Positions 26,173 through 35,208 of a stretch of 64,000 bases of DNA are shown here, piece by piece. This stretch comes from Thermoguttaceae bacterium (lineage in GTDB: Bacteria; Planctomycetota; Planctomycetia; Pirellulales; Thermoguttaceae). Each line of letters starts with the position of its first letter. Position 1 is the stretch's first letter. The DNA lies in assembly GCA_017447865.1 (NCBI GenBank), contig JAFSMO010000104.1:62001-126000 (forward strand). The letters run 5' to 3'. The notes under the pieces were generated by a model. The model did no database searches. It was not told where the DNA came from and saw nothing but the letters and a program-made list of their open reading frames with translations. The translations under genes and the position numbers were made by a program.

Positions 26173-27408
26173 ATGACCTTAAAACTGCTTTCATTCGTCC
26201 TTTCGATTTTCGCACTGGCTTCCCTCCAGGCCGCGGTCCCGGTGACGGTCCAGCCGCTTGAAGGGGAGGAGTATTCCTCGCAGCTCGAAGGATTTGACGG
26301 GAAAAACGCCCTGCTCGACTCCAAAACCGTTCCTTTGGCGGAGCTGAAATCGATTCTTTTCCAGAAGGAGCCGCCAAAGGTCGAATCGCCGCTGGCCGTG
26401 ACCCTTGGCGAGTCCACGCTTCTGGCCGAGTCGCTCATGTTCAGCGAAAATCAGTTCCAGATCAAGCCCGCCGCTGGTGGAAGCGCGGATCCGCTGAAAG
26501 CCGGAACGGTTCAAATGATTCTTTTCCAAAAGTCGCAACTTGGCCAAAATGTCGATCTGGACGCAGACTGGAACGAGATCCAGTCGATGGATCTGCCCGA
26601 CGATCAGCTCGTCATCCTTCGGGACGGGAAGCTCAGCCACTACTTTGGGAAAATTCTGGAAATCACAGAAAAGGCCCTCCGCTTTGAACAGGACGGTGAA
26701 GTTCTGAACGTCAAGCGGAAACACATTTTCGCGGTCCGCTTCGTCCCACTTCCGAATGAGGAAGTTTCACGTGAAACGGAAAAGAATCCCCCAGAGGTCC
26801 CGCTCCTTGGCGTTTTGACCGACGCGGCGGGAAGTTCTCTCTCCGTTTCCGCACTGGTTCTGGCTGAAGAAAACGCGCAGATCACACTCACCTCCGGCGC
26901 GAAACTGACGCTTCCAGTTTCAGCACTCACCGGGTTGGACCTCGCCTCTGGCCGCGCGGTTTCGCTGGCTTCGCTCAAGGCCGAAAGCGTCACCGTGACG
27001 CCGTTTTTCGGGATGGAGAACGCCCCGGAATCGCTTTCAAAATTCATCGCTCCGCAGCTCAATCGTGCATTTGGCGGCAGCAAAATCCAACTTGGTGGAA
27101 AAGAATACGAAGCCGGCCTGGAACTTTGCTCGCGGACACAAATCGTTTTCCGTCTCCCAAATGCTTTCCAGACGTTCCGCGCAACGGTGGGAATTGACGA
27201 TTCGGTCCGGCCTGGCGGATCCTCTGAAGTCACGATCCTTGCAGACGAAAAAGTCCTCTTCAAGGAAGTACTCACGGGAAAAGACGCGCCGAAGCTTCTG
27301 AACCTGGACCTTTCCGGTGCTCGCCGCCTCACGATCCTGGTCGATTTTGCGGAAGGCGGAAGCCTCGGTGATTACGTGGGTTTTGGTGGAGCCGTTCTTG
27401 AAAAATAA
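26173..27408 (+). CDS. Secreted NPCBM/NEW2-domain protein
   Basis: A 411-residue protein with a signal peptide (about residues 1-20, ALASLQA). The N-terminal two thirds consists of repeated short beta-rich segments of the form G(E/K)x-L-LAES with LKSILFQKE-like strands (three related blocks), of unknown function. The C-terminal ~130 residues match the NPCBM (NEW2) carbohydrate-binding module: an LNRAFGGSKIQLGGKEYEAGL start, FRATVGIDDSVRPGGSSEVTILADEKVLF, and a GDYVGFGGAVL end. It may anchor or bind glycans in the periplasm or outer surface. The ATG at 26173 directly precedes the signal peptide; an upstream in-frame ATG overlaps the GNAT gene. Confidence 0.82.
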   Translation: MTLKLLSFVLSIFALASLQAAVPVTVQPLEGEEYSSQLEGFDGKNALLDSKTVPLAELKSILFQKEPPKVESPLAVTLGESTLLAESLMFSENQFQIKPAAGGSADPLKAGTVQMILFQKSQLGQNVDLDADWNEIQSMDLPDDQLVILRDGKLSHYFGKILEITEKALRFEQDGEVLNVKRKHIFAVRFVPLPNEEVSRETEKNPPEVPLLGVLTDAAGSSLSVSALVLAEENAQITLTSGAKLTLPVSALTGLDLASGRAVSLASLKAESVTVTPFFGMENAPESLSKFIAPQLNRAFGGSKIQLGGKEYEAGLELCSRTQIVFRLPNAFQTFRATVGIDDSVRPGGSSEVTILADEKVLFKEVLTGKDAPKLLNLDLSGARRLTILVDFAEGGSLGDYVGFGGAVLEK

Positions 27409-27469
27409 ACTCCAAAACGCGAGTCCTTTCACTTTCAAAAAGCGGCTCGCGTTTCCTCTAAAAATGCTC

Positions 27470-27498
27470 TTGCAAATTTTCTGGTTTTTTGCTAAAAT
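27470..27498 (+). promoter_or_regulatory. Promoter candidate for the lipoprotein hydrolase
   Basis: TTGCAA (27470-27475), 17 nt, TAAAAT (27493-27498), about 40 nt before the ATG. Confidence 0.5.
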
Positions 27499-27537
27499 TC
27501 TGTATTGGTTTATACTCCCTCACCAGATTGATTTTTT

Positions 27538-29586
27538 ATGAAACGTCACTCCATTCAGCCCAATTTGCCGAACAGTGCAGAAAAAGTCTGCGCAACGGGA
27601 ACGAAGTATACCTCGTTCCGGGTGATGTTTCTGTTTCTTGCCCTCATGCTGGTCCTCCTGAGCGGCTGCGCAACGACCCGTCTGACCAGATCCCGGCTTC
27701 CTTCCCCAAGCTGGACATTCGCGCGCAAGACGTACTACTCCATCATCCCGGATTCCATTGAATATTCGGAAGCAACGCAGCTTGGGTTAAGCACGCTGAA
27801 CCTGGAACGACTTGTAAGTCAGGACCCCAAGGCCGCCCTGGTTCAACTTGAAGAATCGTATTGCCACGTTCAAGTTCCGGAACTGGCGAGTATCATGGCG
27901 GAAATCGCGTTCAAGGAGGGAAAACGTCAGGAAGAGCATCGGTTTGTTTCCGATCCATCCTGCCGCAAAATGGCGGAATGGTATTTACGTTCCGCAAAAT
28001 ATGCGTACCTCTTTCTCTTTGATCCTCGCATCGAAGCCAAAAAGAATCCTTACTCTCCCATTTTCCAAAACGTCTGCAAGATTTACAATGAAAGCACGAA
28101 AAGACTTTTACGTCTGGCGGGATGTGGGGGTGACAAGACCGATTTCATCACCGACAAAGGAATTCAGATCGATTTACCCGATCAGCCCCGTACCTTGCAG
28201 ATCAGTATGCGCAGCCGGGAGTGGAAAGTCGAGGATTTTGACTGGTTCCGTTTCTCTTCCGATTTTGAGGTGACGGGTCTGAAAAACCGCTTCCTCCGCT
28301 ACGGGCTGGGCGTTCCGCTCGTCGCAAAATGCCGTGAAGTATGCAAACGTGACATTCGTTTCCATTACTGCCTGCCCGAACACTGCGTCCCTATGACCGC
28401 TCTTCTGTACTTCGAAAATGAAGTCCCCAAAGTGGAGTTCATCGACACTCTGGAGTGCTTAACCGCGCAGATCGGAACCGTTTCCATTCCTCTTGAGATC
28501 GACCACACGACGCCTCTGGCTTATGGTTTCGACCTGACCGTCAAAAGCGACGCGCTGGACGGTGCGACGCTTGGACTCCTCAATCCGGATTCCCTCCTCC
28601 AGGAAACGCAGGACGGGAACCGGCAGCTCAAGGGCTTTTACATGCCGCAGGCGTATAATTCCCAAAAGATCCCGGTCGTCATGATTCATGGCCTTTGGTC
28701 CTCGGCCATGACCTGGATGGAAATGTACAATACTCTGACCAATTTGCCCGAGATCCGGGAGAAATACCAGTTCTGGTTCTACTTTTACCCGAATGGTCAG
28801 CCGTTCTGGGTCTCTGCAGTCCAGTTCCGGGATGATCTGGAGCAGCTGCGCAAAGAGTTGGATCCGAAACGGGAAAACACGAATTTGGACCAAATGGTGC
28901 TCGTCGGACACAGTATGGGCGGCCTCATTGCATCAATGCAGACGCTTGACTCGCGGGAGATCCTCTGGAATCTGATCACGTCCACCCCCGTGGAAGATCT
29001 TCCGGGTGATTCTGAATCCAATCAGGAAGTGGCGCGCTGGTTCCATCTGAAGCCAAATCCTTCAATCGCGTGCGTGATCACCATGGGGACCCCGTTCCAC
29101 GGCAGTGTTCTCGCGAATCCGGCAGTACGTAAAATTACGAGAATGGTCGGTCACAAAGCATCGATCGTAGAAACCAACCTCAAGAATTTCCGGAAACAAA
29201 ACAAAAAGTTCATCCAAAACGATGAACTTCTGAAGTACGAAACGGCTCTGGACTCCCTCCAGAAAGAAACGATTTTCTGGGACGGACTGGCCCAATGCGA
29301 ACCGGCCCCTTGGGTCGAATACCGAAATGTCATCGCCAAACTCACCAATAAAGAAAGAGCCAGTTCGGACGGCGTGGTTTCCATCGAAAGCGCCACTCAG
29401 CCGTGGAAGACGGCTCAAACGACCTACGTAACTGCCCTGCACCGCGAAATTACGAAAAGCCCCGAAGCGATCAAGGACGTAGCGACGATCCTCATGGAGC
29501 GACTGAGCCCCGCAAAGAATCCGAAATTTCAGATCCTATCGCCTGCTCAACCGTCACCGACGGTCGGAAGTTCGGTAGATCTCTGA
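27538..29586 (+). CDS. Lipoprotein alpha/beta hydrolase (lipase/PGAP1-like)
   Basis: A 682-residue protein with a hydrophobic segment ending in a lipobox (LLSGC, lipidation Cys44), after an unusually long 28-residue N-terminal leader. The C-terminal half is an alpha/beta hydrolase: oxyanion strand MIHGLW (382-387), nucleophile elbow GHSMGG with Ser459, candidate Asp611 in SSDGVVSIES and His635 in ALHREI, giving a plausible Ser-Asp-His triad of lipase or acyl-transferase type. The region 60-370 has no recognised family and has beta-rich segments. It is probably attached to a membrane facing the periplasm. The 3' end overlaps the 3' end of the convergent HzsA-like gene by 95 bp, so its last ~31 codons are shared in antisense. 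Confidence 0.85.
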   Translation: MKRHSIQPNLPNSAEKVCATGTKYTSFRVMFLFLALMLVLLSGCATTRLTRSRLPSPSWTFARKTYYSIIPDSIEYSEATQLGLSTLNLERLVSQDPKAALVQLEESYCHVQVPELASIMAEIAFKEGKRQEEHRFVSDPSCRKMAEWYLRSAKYAYLFLFDPRIEAKKNPYSPIFQNVCKIYNESTKRLLRLAGCGGDKTDFITDKGIQIDLPDQPRTLQISMRSREWKVEDFDWFRFSSDFEVTGLKNRFLRYGLGVPLVAKCREVCKRDIRFHYCLPEHCVPMTALLYFENEVPKVEFIDTLECLTAQIGTVSIPLEIDHTTPLAYGFDLTVKSDALDGATLGLLNPDSLLQETQDGNRQLKGFYMPQAYNSQKIPVVMIHGLWSSAMTWMEMYNTLTNLPEIREKYQFWFYFYPNGQPFWVSAVQFRDDLEQLRKELDPKRENTNLDQMVLVGHSMGGLIASMQTLDSREILWNLITSTPVEDLPGDSESNQEVARWFHLKPNPSIACVITMGTPFHGSVLANPAVRKITRMVGHKASIVETNLKNFRKQNKKFIQNDELLKYETALDSLQKETIFWDGLAQCEPAPWVEYRNVIAKLTNKERASSDGVVSIESATQPWKTAQTTYVTALHREITKSPEAIKDVATILMERLSPAKNPKFQILSPAQPSPTVGSSVDL

Positions 29587-31888
29587 ACGCCCAGTTCTTC
29601 GCGCCCCAGTACGTCCCGTAAAACTGGCAGTTGGAATCGATCCACGTCGTCAGGCGGACCCATTCTTCCCGCGTGAGCTCTATATTATTGTGCCCTTTTT
29701 TCAGGTGTGCAACCAGCGGAGCCGTCGTTGAGCCAAGCGTTTTGGCCGGCAGGTACTCCGCGTTTCCGACTTTCGGGCGAATCTCCCGGATCACGATCCC
29801 CACGAGTGATTTCTCCGCCGGGCGCTCTGTCACCGGGTACGATGGATCGTGCGAGGCCCGGAAACCGAGCAGATTCTCGTAAGACCGCGTGAAAAACGGC
29901 GTCAGAATGCCGCGCAGGTCCATCTTGTGGTTTTCGTTGTGGCACCGCACGCATTTCGCGTCGAGGATCGGCTGAACGTCCTGCGTGAAATCGATCAGGC
30001 GCGCCCCGTCCTTTTCCCCTGGCTGAGGGCCGGGCATCGACGGCTCACGAGTCAGCGCCTTTGGATTCCCGGGCCGGACTGCGTCGTTTGGGGTCTCGTG
30101 GCAGCCGATGCACGCACGGGTCTCGCCGGGCCGGTAGTTCACGTACGTGCGTTCCCGCTGAAGCTCCTGAAAGTCTTCATTGAGCGCCTGGAAGAAAATA
30201 TTCCGGTCCGCCGGCACGTAGAAGCAGGCCGAGCCGTCCTCCTCGACGGGGACGATCCCCCACTGAACCTTCAGACCGAGGTGATTCGCGGAGACCGTCG
30301 CGTGCTGCTGGTCGTAGTCGTCCACGCCGGGGTGGTTCCGGAAATCCTCGCCCCACATCCGGCGGGCGTTCCACGGACGGGGGACCTGCTCGTTGATCCG
30401 GATGTACTTCACCTCACCGCGCCGGACGTTTTCCATCCCCTGGTAAACGTCCGTCACGACGCAAAGCGCGAGCGGCTGGCCGTGAAGCGTCTTTTGCGCG
30501 ATTTCTTCATTCCGGACCGAAACATTCACCGGTGGAACGGCACGTGGACGAAGCGGCTGCGCCATCCAGCTCCCCGTGCCGGCGCTTCGGTACACGAGTT
30601 CATAATCGCCCGGGCCGTTGAAGAAGTAAATCCCGTACCCGTCGGGCCGATAGAAAAACGCCCGGTCGTCCAGCATGGCGGTCATCAGGAGGTGGTCCTC
30701 GTCGAGCGGGAACGGGTCGCAAAAGCACGGGCCCCGTTTTTCCGGCCGCGTGATTTCGCTCGTGTCTTTGGGGTGGACGTAATTTCCCTCCTCGACGCAC
30801 TCAGTCTCCGGCGTCATGACTTCCATCGCCTCGGCCGACCGAATATTCTTCCGCGTGTCGATCCTCAAAATCGTCCCGACCCCGGTCTGGGGGCAGTGCG
30901 GCGCGCCGGTCGCGACGTACAAATGCGGGTTTCCCGGAACGGGTCGGCCGTGAACGATTGACGGCGGCGACGCGATGTCGTTCCCGAAAACCTCCGCGGA
31001 GCCGGTGCCGTCCTCCTTCATCGACCAGATGCACTTCACGCACGACCCGCCTTTATCGACGTACTCCCAGCGCGTGTAGATGATGCGGCCATCCTCCGCG
31101 ACCGTCGGGTTGGCCTCGGAAACCGAGGAGTTGGTGAGTTTTTCCATCTTGCCGCTCTCGGGGTCGAGCCGGTACAAAACGGTCGCGGAGAGCACGTCGG
31201 CCCCGTCGCACAGGATCCCGTGCTGGCACCGGGTCGAAACGAACACGATCCCGCCGTCCGGCAGGTACGCTGGATGCAGATCGTCCGTCCAGCGCTGGTA
31301 CACGCCGAATTTGAGCGGGTACATTTCCGGGTCGCGGAGCCAATGCGTCGGTTTCGTGTAAATGCGGAAACGCTCGACCGTCTGCGCCTCATCCGCCGGC
31401 GGGAACGTGAGCTGACGCAGGCCGGTCCCATCGACGCCGATCTCCCAGAGGTGGAAACCGCTGCGATTGTCCGGTTTCCAGTCGAACACGATTTTCTTCG
31501 CGTCGAACGAGAGGTCGTACCGGTTCACGATCCCACCCTTCATCGAGTCGGGCAGCAGTCCCGTGACGGTCCCGGTCTTCAGGTCCAGAATGCAGAGGTC
31601 GGTCCCGAAAAAGCGGCTTCCGTCGATGAAATCGGTGTAGTAGTGCGACGACTGGAACGTGGCGCGGCGGATGAAGACCAGTTTCTCCACGCCGTATTTT
31701 TCCACGAGTTTCCGCGCCGCCGTGGGATTGAACTCCTCCGGGGCCGGAAACGGAACGTTCCCCTCCATCAGAAGCGGACGATCCGCCATGGGCGACGTAA
31801 ACGGCGCGGTCGGCTCGGACTCGGACTCAGCGGCGAGTGGGAGGGAAATCAGCAAAACGAGCGGGAAAAAAAGGCGGGAAGCGAACAT
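29492..31888 (-). CDS. Secreted HzsA-related protein with two c-type haem sites (second copy)
   Basis: A 798-residue protein with a signal peptide (about 1-20, SLPLAAES). The architecture is that of the copy at 3437-6121: PD40/TolB-like propeller segments (SFDAKKIVFDWKPDNRSG, VAEDGRIIYTRWEYVDKG), an HzsA-type middle domain, and haem motifs CIGCH at 593-597 and CVRCH at 646-650. The function is unknown; presumably a periplasmic electron-transfer or oxidoreductase protein. The start at 31888 is chosen because it directly precedes the signal peptide; an in-frame ATG 25 codons upstream lies in repetitive DNA. It lies 94 nt downstream of the DUF1080 gene on the same strand. Its last 95 bp overlap the lipoprotein hydrolase gene. 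Confidence 0.8.
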   Translation of the reverse strand: MFASRLFFPLVLLISLPLAAESESEPTAPFTSPMADRPLLMEGNVPFPAPEEFNPTAARKLVEKYGVEKLVFIRRATFQSSHYYTDFIDGSRFFGTDLCILDLKTGTVTGLLPDSMKGGIVNRYDLSFDAKKIVFDWKPDNRSGFHLWEIGVDGTGLRQLTFPPADEAQTVERFRIYTKPTHWLRDPEMYPLKFGVYQRWTDDLHPAYLPDGGIVFVSTRCQHGILCDGADVLSATVLYRLDPESGKMEKLTNSSVSEANPTVAEDGRIIYTRWEYVDKGGSCVKCIWSMKEDGTGSAEVFGNDIASPPSIVHGRPVPGNPHLYVATGAPHCPQTGVGTILRIDTRKNIRSAEAMEVMTPETECVEEGNYVHPKDTSEITRPEKRGPCFCDPFPLDEDHLLMTAMLDDRAFFYRPDGYGIYFFNGPGDYELVYRSAGTGSWMAQPLRPRAVPPVNVSVRNEEIAQKTLHGQPLALCVVTDVYQGMENVRRGEVKYIRINEQVPRPWNARRMWGEDFRNHPGVDDYDQQHATVSANHLGLKVQWGIVPVEEDGSACFYVPADRNIFFQALNEDFQELQRERTYVNYRPGETRACIGCHETPNDAVRPGNPKALTREPSMPGPQPGEKDGARLIDFTQDVQPILDAKCVRCHNENHKMDLRGILTPFFTRSYENLLGFRASHDPSYPVTERPAEKSLVGIVIREIRPKVGNAEYLPAKTLGSTTAPLVAHLKKGHNNIELTREEWVRLTTWIDSNCQFYGTYWGAKNWAFRDLPNFRPSVTVEQAIGSEISDSLRGSVAP

Positions 31889-31982
31889 GATTCTGGGATT
31901 TTTCTGGGAGAGATGGGAGAAATGGGAGGAATGGGAATCAGAGGTCAGACTCTTTCTCCCCACTCCTCACTGAAAGCGCGAA

Positions 31983-32639
31983 TCACTCCGCGTCTTTGAT
32001 CATAATATTGCGGAAGTAGATGAACGATTTCCCGTGTTTGCCCTGGAAACCGATGGACCCTTTGGTCTGGATCTCGGCGAACGGTTTCGGGAGCCACGGC
32101 GGAATTTCCGTGCCGTCCGGGTTGATTTTGCCGCTCTTCCAGAGATTCATGTCCATGTCGGCCACTTTTTCGCCGTTGAGCGTCACCTGAATGTTCTTCC
32201 CTTTGCAGACGATGTACATCGTGTTCCACTCGCCCGGTTTTTTGACCAGGAGCTTGCTCGGGGCGAGGTGCCCGTAGATCGCGCCGCAGTTCTGCCAGAC
32301 CGGCTTGTCACCGTTCTCGATGTTTTTGGTGTCGTCCTGGATCTGGATCTCGACCGAGTTGGGGATCCAGTTGTCCACGTCGGAGCAGTACACGACCACG
32401 CCGGAGTTGGTTCCGTTATCGGTCTTGAACTCGAGTTTCAGCTCGAAATTCTCGTAGTCGCCGATGGACCAGAGTGCGGAGTCTTTCGTCGCGCTGATCA
32501 CGCCTTCGGAATCGACGGACCAGATCCCCGGCTCGAACTGGGCGTTGGAGAGATCGTCATTGAAAAGCGGTTTCCACTCGCCCGCCTGCACCGCGGCGCA
32601 GAAAAGCAGCACGAGGGAAAAAAGGGTAAACTTTTTCAT
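31983..32639 (-). CDS. Secreted DUF1080 (3-keto-disaccharide hydrolase-type) protein
   Basis: A 218-residue protein with a signal peptide (about 1-19, AAVQAG). The mature part is one concanavalin-like DUF1080 domain: EWKPLFNDDLSNAQFEPGIW, WSIGDYENFELKLEFKT, NSGVVVYCSD, NSVEIQIQDD, GEWNTMYIVCKGKNIQVTLNG and GSIGFQGKHGKSFIYFRNIMIKD. The family is greatly expanded in planctomycetes and some members hydrolyse 3-keto-glycosides. The gene is followed by the HzsA-like gene; a weak Shine-Dalgarno-like sequence precedes the ATG. The likely location is the periplasm. Confidence 0.9.
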   Translation of the reverse strand: MKKFTLFSLVLLFCAAVQAGEWKPLFNDDLSNAQFEPGIWSVDSEGVISATKDSALWSIGDYENFELKLEFKTDNGTNSGVVVYCSDVDNWIPNSVEIQIQDDTKNIENGDKPVWQNCGAIYGHLAPSKLLVKKPGEWNTMYIVCKGKNIQVTLNGEKVADMDMNLWKSGKINPDGTEIPPWLPKPFAEIQTKGSIGFQGKHGKSFIYFRNIMIKDAE

Positions 32640-32684
32640 AGGAAAATCCTTTCGTAAAGTTAAGGGGTGAAAAACTTTTGGAGT

Positions 32685-32864
32685 GCGGCAATACAGAAGC
32701 CGAAGGCTTCCTTTGCCGCTTTCACTTAGCGACCGAAAAACACTGCGTTGAAAAAGGTTTTTCTCGTGGGGAACGTCCAGCGCGCTTCAGAGGCAAAAGT
32801 CGCTTCGCGACTGTATTGCCGCAAGGGAAAGCGGTGAATGTCGCTCGCGCGACTGTATCACCGC
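32685..32864. repeat. Cluster of three REP-like hairpins
   Basis: Three related two-tier palindromes: 32685-32719 (outer GCGGCAA/TTGCCGC, inner AAGCC/GGCTT), 32792-32820 (outer GGCAA/TTGCC, inner GTCGC/GCGAC) and 32831-32864 (outer GCGGTGA/TCACCGC, inner GTCGC/GCGAC). A 13-bp perfect inverted repeat (TGCGGCAATACAG) links the first and second. They lie between divergent genes, upstream of the DUF1080 gene and the ABC-F gene. Confidence 0.8.
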
Positions 32865-32946
32865 ACTCCGAAAGACTCAATCAATTTTCCATTTTATCAC
32901 ACTTTTTTCTTTTTGCAAGCGGGCGAGGGCTTTTTTTACCCCATTC

Positions 32947-32974
32947 TTGACAATATTTTTAAATCGATTATAAT
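32947..32974 (+). promoter_or_regulatory. Consensus promoter of the ABC-F gene
   Basis: TTGACA (32947-32952), 16 nt, TATAAT (32969-32974): both hexamers match the sigma70 consensus exactly. Confidence 0.8.
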
Positions 32975-33038
32975 TTACAAAAATTTTCTGAAAAGTAAAG
33001 ACTTTTAAGCGGGCGAATCGCCGCCCCTCCAGTGCAAT

Positions 33039-34997
33039 ATGAACCTCCTGACAGTCGAAGGCGTGCGTAAGTATTACGGTCCGGACCCGGTCCTTGACGG
33101 GGTCGCGTTTGAAATCCATCCCGGGGAGAAAGTCGGTCTGGTCGGGCCGAACGGGACCGGCAAAAGTACGCTCATGAAAATCATCGCCGGGCGGGAGGAA
33201 CTTGACGCGGGAAAATCCGTCTTTCACCCCTCCATCCGGGTCGGCTACCTGGAGCAGCGGCCCGAGACTTCGGACCGGACGCTGCGCGAGGAAGCGCATC
33301 TGGCGCTGGCCGATCTGGTGACTCTCCAGAACGAAGCGCTGGCCGTGGCCGAGCAGCTGGCGCAGGAGCCGGATCCGGCCCAGCACGAAAAACTCGCCGC
33401 ACGGTACGACCACCTTCAGCAGGAACTTCTGCGGATGGACGCGTACAATCTCGAGTACAAAGTGGAGCGCGTTCTGCAGGGCCTCGGCTTCCTCAAAAAC
33501 CAGTGGGAAACCCGCGTTTCCGATCTGAGCGGCGGGGAGCAGAACCGCCTGATGCTCGCGAAACTGCTGCTGGCCGAGCCGGACCTGATGCTGCTCGACG
33601 AGCCGTCCAACCACCTCGACCTCGACGCGACGGAGTGGCTGGAGGAGTTTCTCGTTGAGTCGGACGCGGCGATCCTCGTCGTTTCGCACGACCGGTACTT
33701 TCTCGACCGCGTGACGAACCGCACGCTTGAGCTTTTTGCCGGCACGATCGACTCGTACACCGGGAACTTTTCCGCGTATTTGAAGCAGAAAGAGGAACGG
33801 CTTCTCGTCCAACGCCGAACTTACGAAAAGCAGCAGGAAGAAATCGCCAAGGCCGAAGAATTCATCCGCCGAAACCACTACGGCATGAAAGCGGGTCAGG
33901 CTGAAGACCGGCGTAAGAAGCTGGAACGGATCGAGCGCGTGGACCCGCCCCGCGAGATCTCCGCCCCGCCGATGGGGATGAAGGCGAAAGACCGCTCCGG
34001 TGACATCGTGCTGAGGGCGAAGGACCTCAAGAAGAGCTACGACCGCGTCCTTTTCGAGAAGGTCAACTTCCAGATCGAGCGCGGCCAGCGGTGGGGTCTG
34101 CTCGGTCCGAACGGCTGCGGGAAAACCACCATGCTGCGCTGCCTGCAGGGAATCATCGAGCCGGACTCCGGGAGCGTCCAGGTCGGCGCGTGCGTCAAGA
34201 TCGGCTATTTCGACCAGCAGCTTCTCTCCGTGGACGGCGAAAAAATGGTGGTCGATTCCATCCGCCCGAGCCACAAGGAGATGGACGAGCCGGCCCGGCG
34301 GTCGCTTTTGGCCCGATTCGGGATCACGGGCGACCAGGTCTTCCAGAAAGTCGATTCCTTAAGCGGCGGCGAGCGGTGCCGCGTCGCGATGGCGCGTCTG
34401 GCGAGCGAAGACGCCAATTTCCTGATCCTCGACGAACCGACGAACCACCTCGACCTTTGGGCGCGCGACGCTCTGGAGAAAAACCTCAGCGAGTTTGAGG
34501 GGACCGTTCTGTTCGTCAGCCACGACCGGTACTTCATCAACCAGGTCGCGACGCATCTGCTCATCATCGAGCCCGGCCGCGTGCGGGTCTTCCAGGGGAA
34601 TTACGACGCGTGGCAGATGATGAATCAAAAAGAAGAAACCATCGCCGCCAAGCGAAACACCAAGGACGATTTGTGGAAGCACGGCCTGCAGAAGCAAAAG
34701 GCCGCGCCGCAGACTTCCTCCAAAGAAGGAAAAGGCGCGAAGGAAACGTCCAAACCGGCGCAAAAACCGGCGCAAAAGCCGAAGCGGAAATTCCCGTACC
34801 GGAAAGTCGTGGACATCGAGGACGAGATTTTCATTCGTGAAACACACGTGGAGGAACTGCAGAAGGACCTCCTGGACCCGAAAATCCTGCGGGACGGCGA
34901 ACGCGTGAAGGCGATCCAGGCCGAACTCGAGGAAGAGCAGGCGCTCCTGAAAACCCTCTACGAGCATTGGGAAGAAGCGACCGAACTGAACTGGTGA
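33039..34997 (+). CDS. ABC-F family ATPase (Uup/EttA-like)
   Basis: A 652-residue cytosolic protein with two ABC ATPase domains and no membrane segments, as in translation-associated ABC-F factors. Domain 1 has Walker A GPNGTGKST (about 35-43), signature LSGGEQNRL and Walker B LMLLDEPSNHLD. Domain 2 has GPNGCGKTT, LSGGERCRV and FLILDEPTNHLD. Between them is the P-site tRNA-interaction linker, rich in charged helices (about 245-330). A basic linker rich in K, P and A and a C-terminal coiled coil (about 570-652) give the Uup-like architecture. It probably acts on stalled ribosomes. It is driven by a consensus promoter and followed by a hairpin. Confidence 0.93.
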   Translation: MNLLTVEGVRKYYGPDPVLDGVAFEIHPGEKVGLVGPNGTGKSTLMKIIAGREELDAGKSVFHPSIRVGYLEQRPETSDRTLREEAHLALADLVTLQNEALAVAEQLAQEPDPAQHEKLAARYDHLQQELLRMDAYNLEYKVERVLQGLGFLKNQWETRVSDLSGGEQNRLMLAKLLLAEPDLMLLDEPSNHLDLDATEWLEEFLVESDAAILVVSHDRYFLDRVTNRTLELFAGTIDSYTGNFSAYLKQKEERLLVQRRTYEKQQEEIAKAEEFIRRNHYGMKAGQAEDRRKKLERIERVDPPREISAPPMGMKAKDRSGDIVLRAKDLKKSYDRVLFEKVNFQIERGQRWGLLGPNGCGKTTMLRCLQGIIEPDSGSVQVGACVKIGYFDQQLLSVDGEKMVVDSIRPSHKEMDEPARRSLLARFGITGDQVFQKVDSLSGGERCRVAMARLASEDANFLILDEPTNHLDLWARDALEKNLSEFEGTVLFVSHDRYFINQVATHLLIIEPGRVRVFQGNYDAWQMMNQKEETIAAKRNTKDDLWKHGLQKQKAAPQTSSKEGKGAKETSKPAQKPAQKPKRKFPYRKVVDIEDEIFIRETHVEELQKDLLDPKILRDGERVKAIQAELEEEQALLKTLYEHWEEATELNW

Positions 34998-35002
34998 ACT
35001 GC

Positions 35003-35029
35003 GGGGACGACGTTTGAAGCGTCGTCCCC
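35003..35029 (+). terminator. Hairpin after the ABC-F gene
   Basis: 10-bp stem GGGGACGACG / CGTCGTCCCC with a 7-nt loop. It has no T-run directly after it, but T-rich sequence lies 20-45 nt downstream. A related hairpin is at 62539-62565. Confidence 0.6.
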
Positions 35030-35117
35030 ATCTGTTGCTACACACCGCTGATCTTTTTTCCCGGCGGTCTTTTTTTTAAAATTTTTCTATTTTTATAAAA
35101 TTTTCTTCATCTCCCCC

Positions 35118-35146
35118 TTGAATCGTTCGATGTAATTTTGTATAAT
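35118..35146 (+). promoter_or_regulatory. Promoter of the SPFH-like gene pair
   Basis: TTGAAT (35118-35123), 17 nt, TATAAT (35141-35146), with CCCCC (35113-35117) immediately before the -35 box. Confidence 0.75.
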
Positions 35147-35154
35147 ACAGAAAA

Positions 35155-35184
35155 ACAGATTTGAACAGATTTGAACAGATTTGA
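35155..35184 (+). repeat. Three direct repeats of ACAGATTTGA in the SPFH leader
   Basis: Three perfect 10-bp units, one helical turn apart, just downstream of the promoter and upstream of the ribosome binding site (AAGGAGG at about 35198-35204). A partial fourth unit (ACA) follows. They could be regulator binding sites on one DNA face or a slippage tract. Confidence 0.8.
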
Positions 35185-35208
35185 ACAAAAAAAGGAAAAG
35201 GAGGACTC

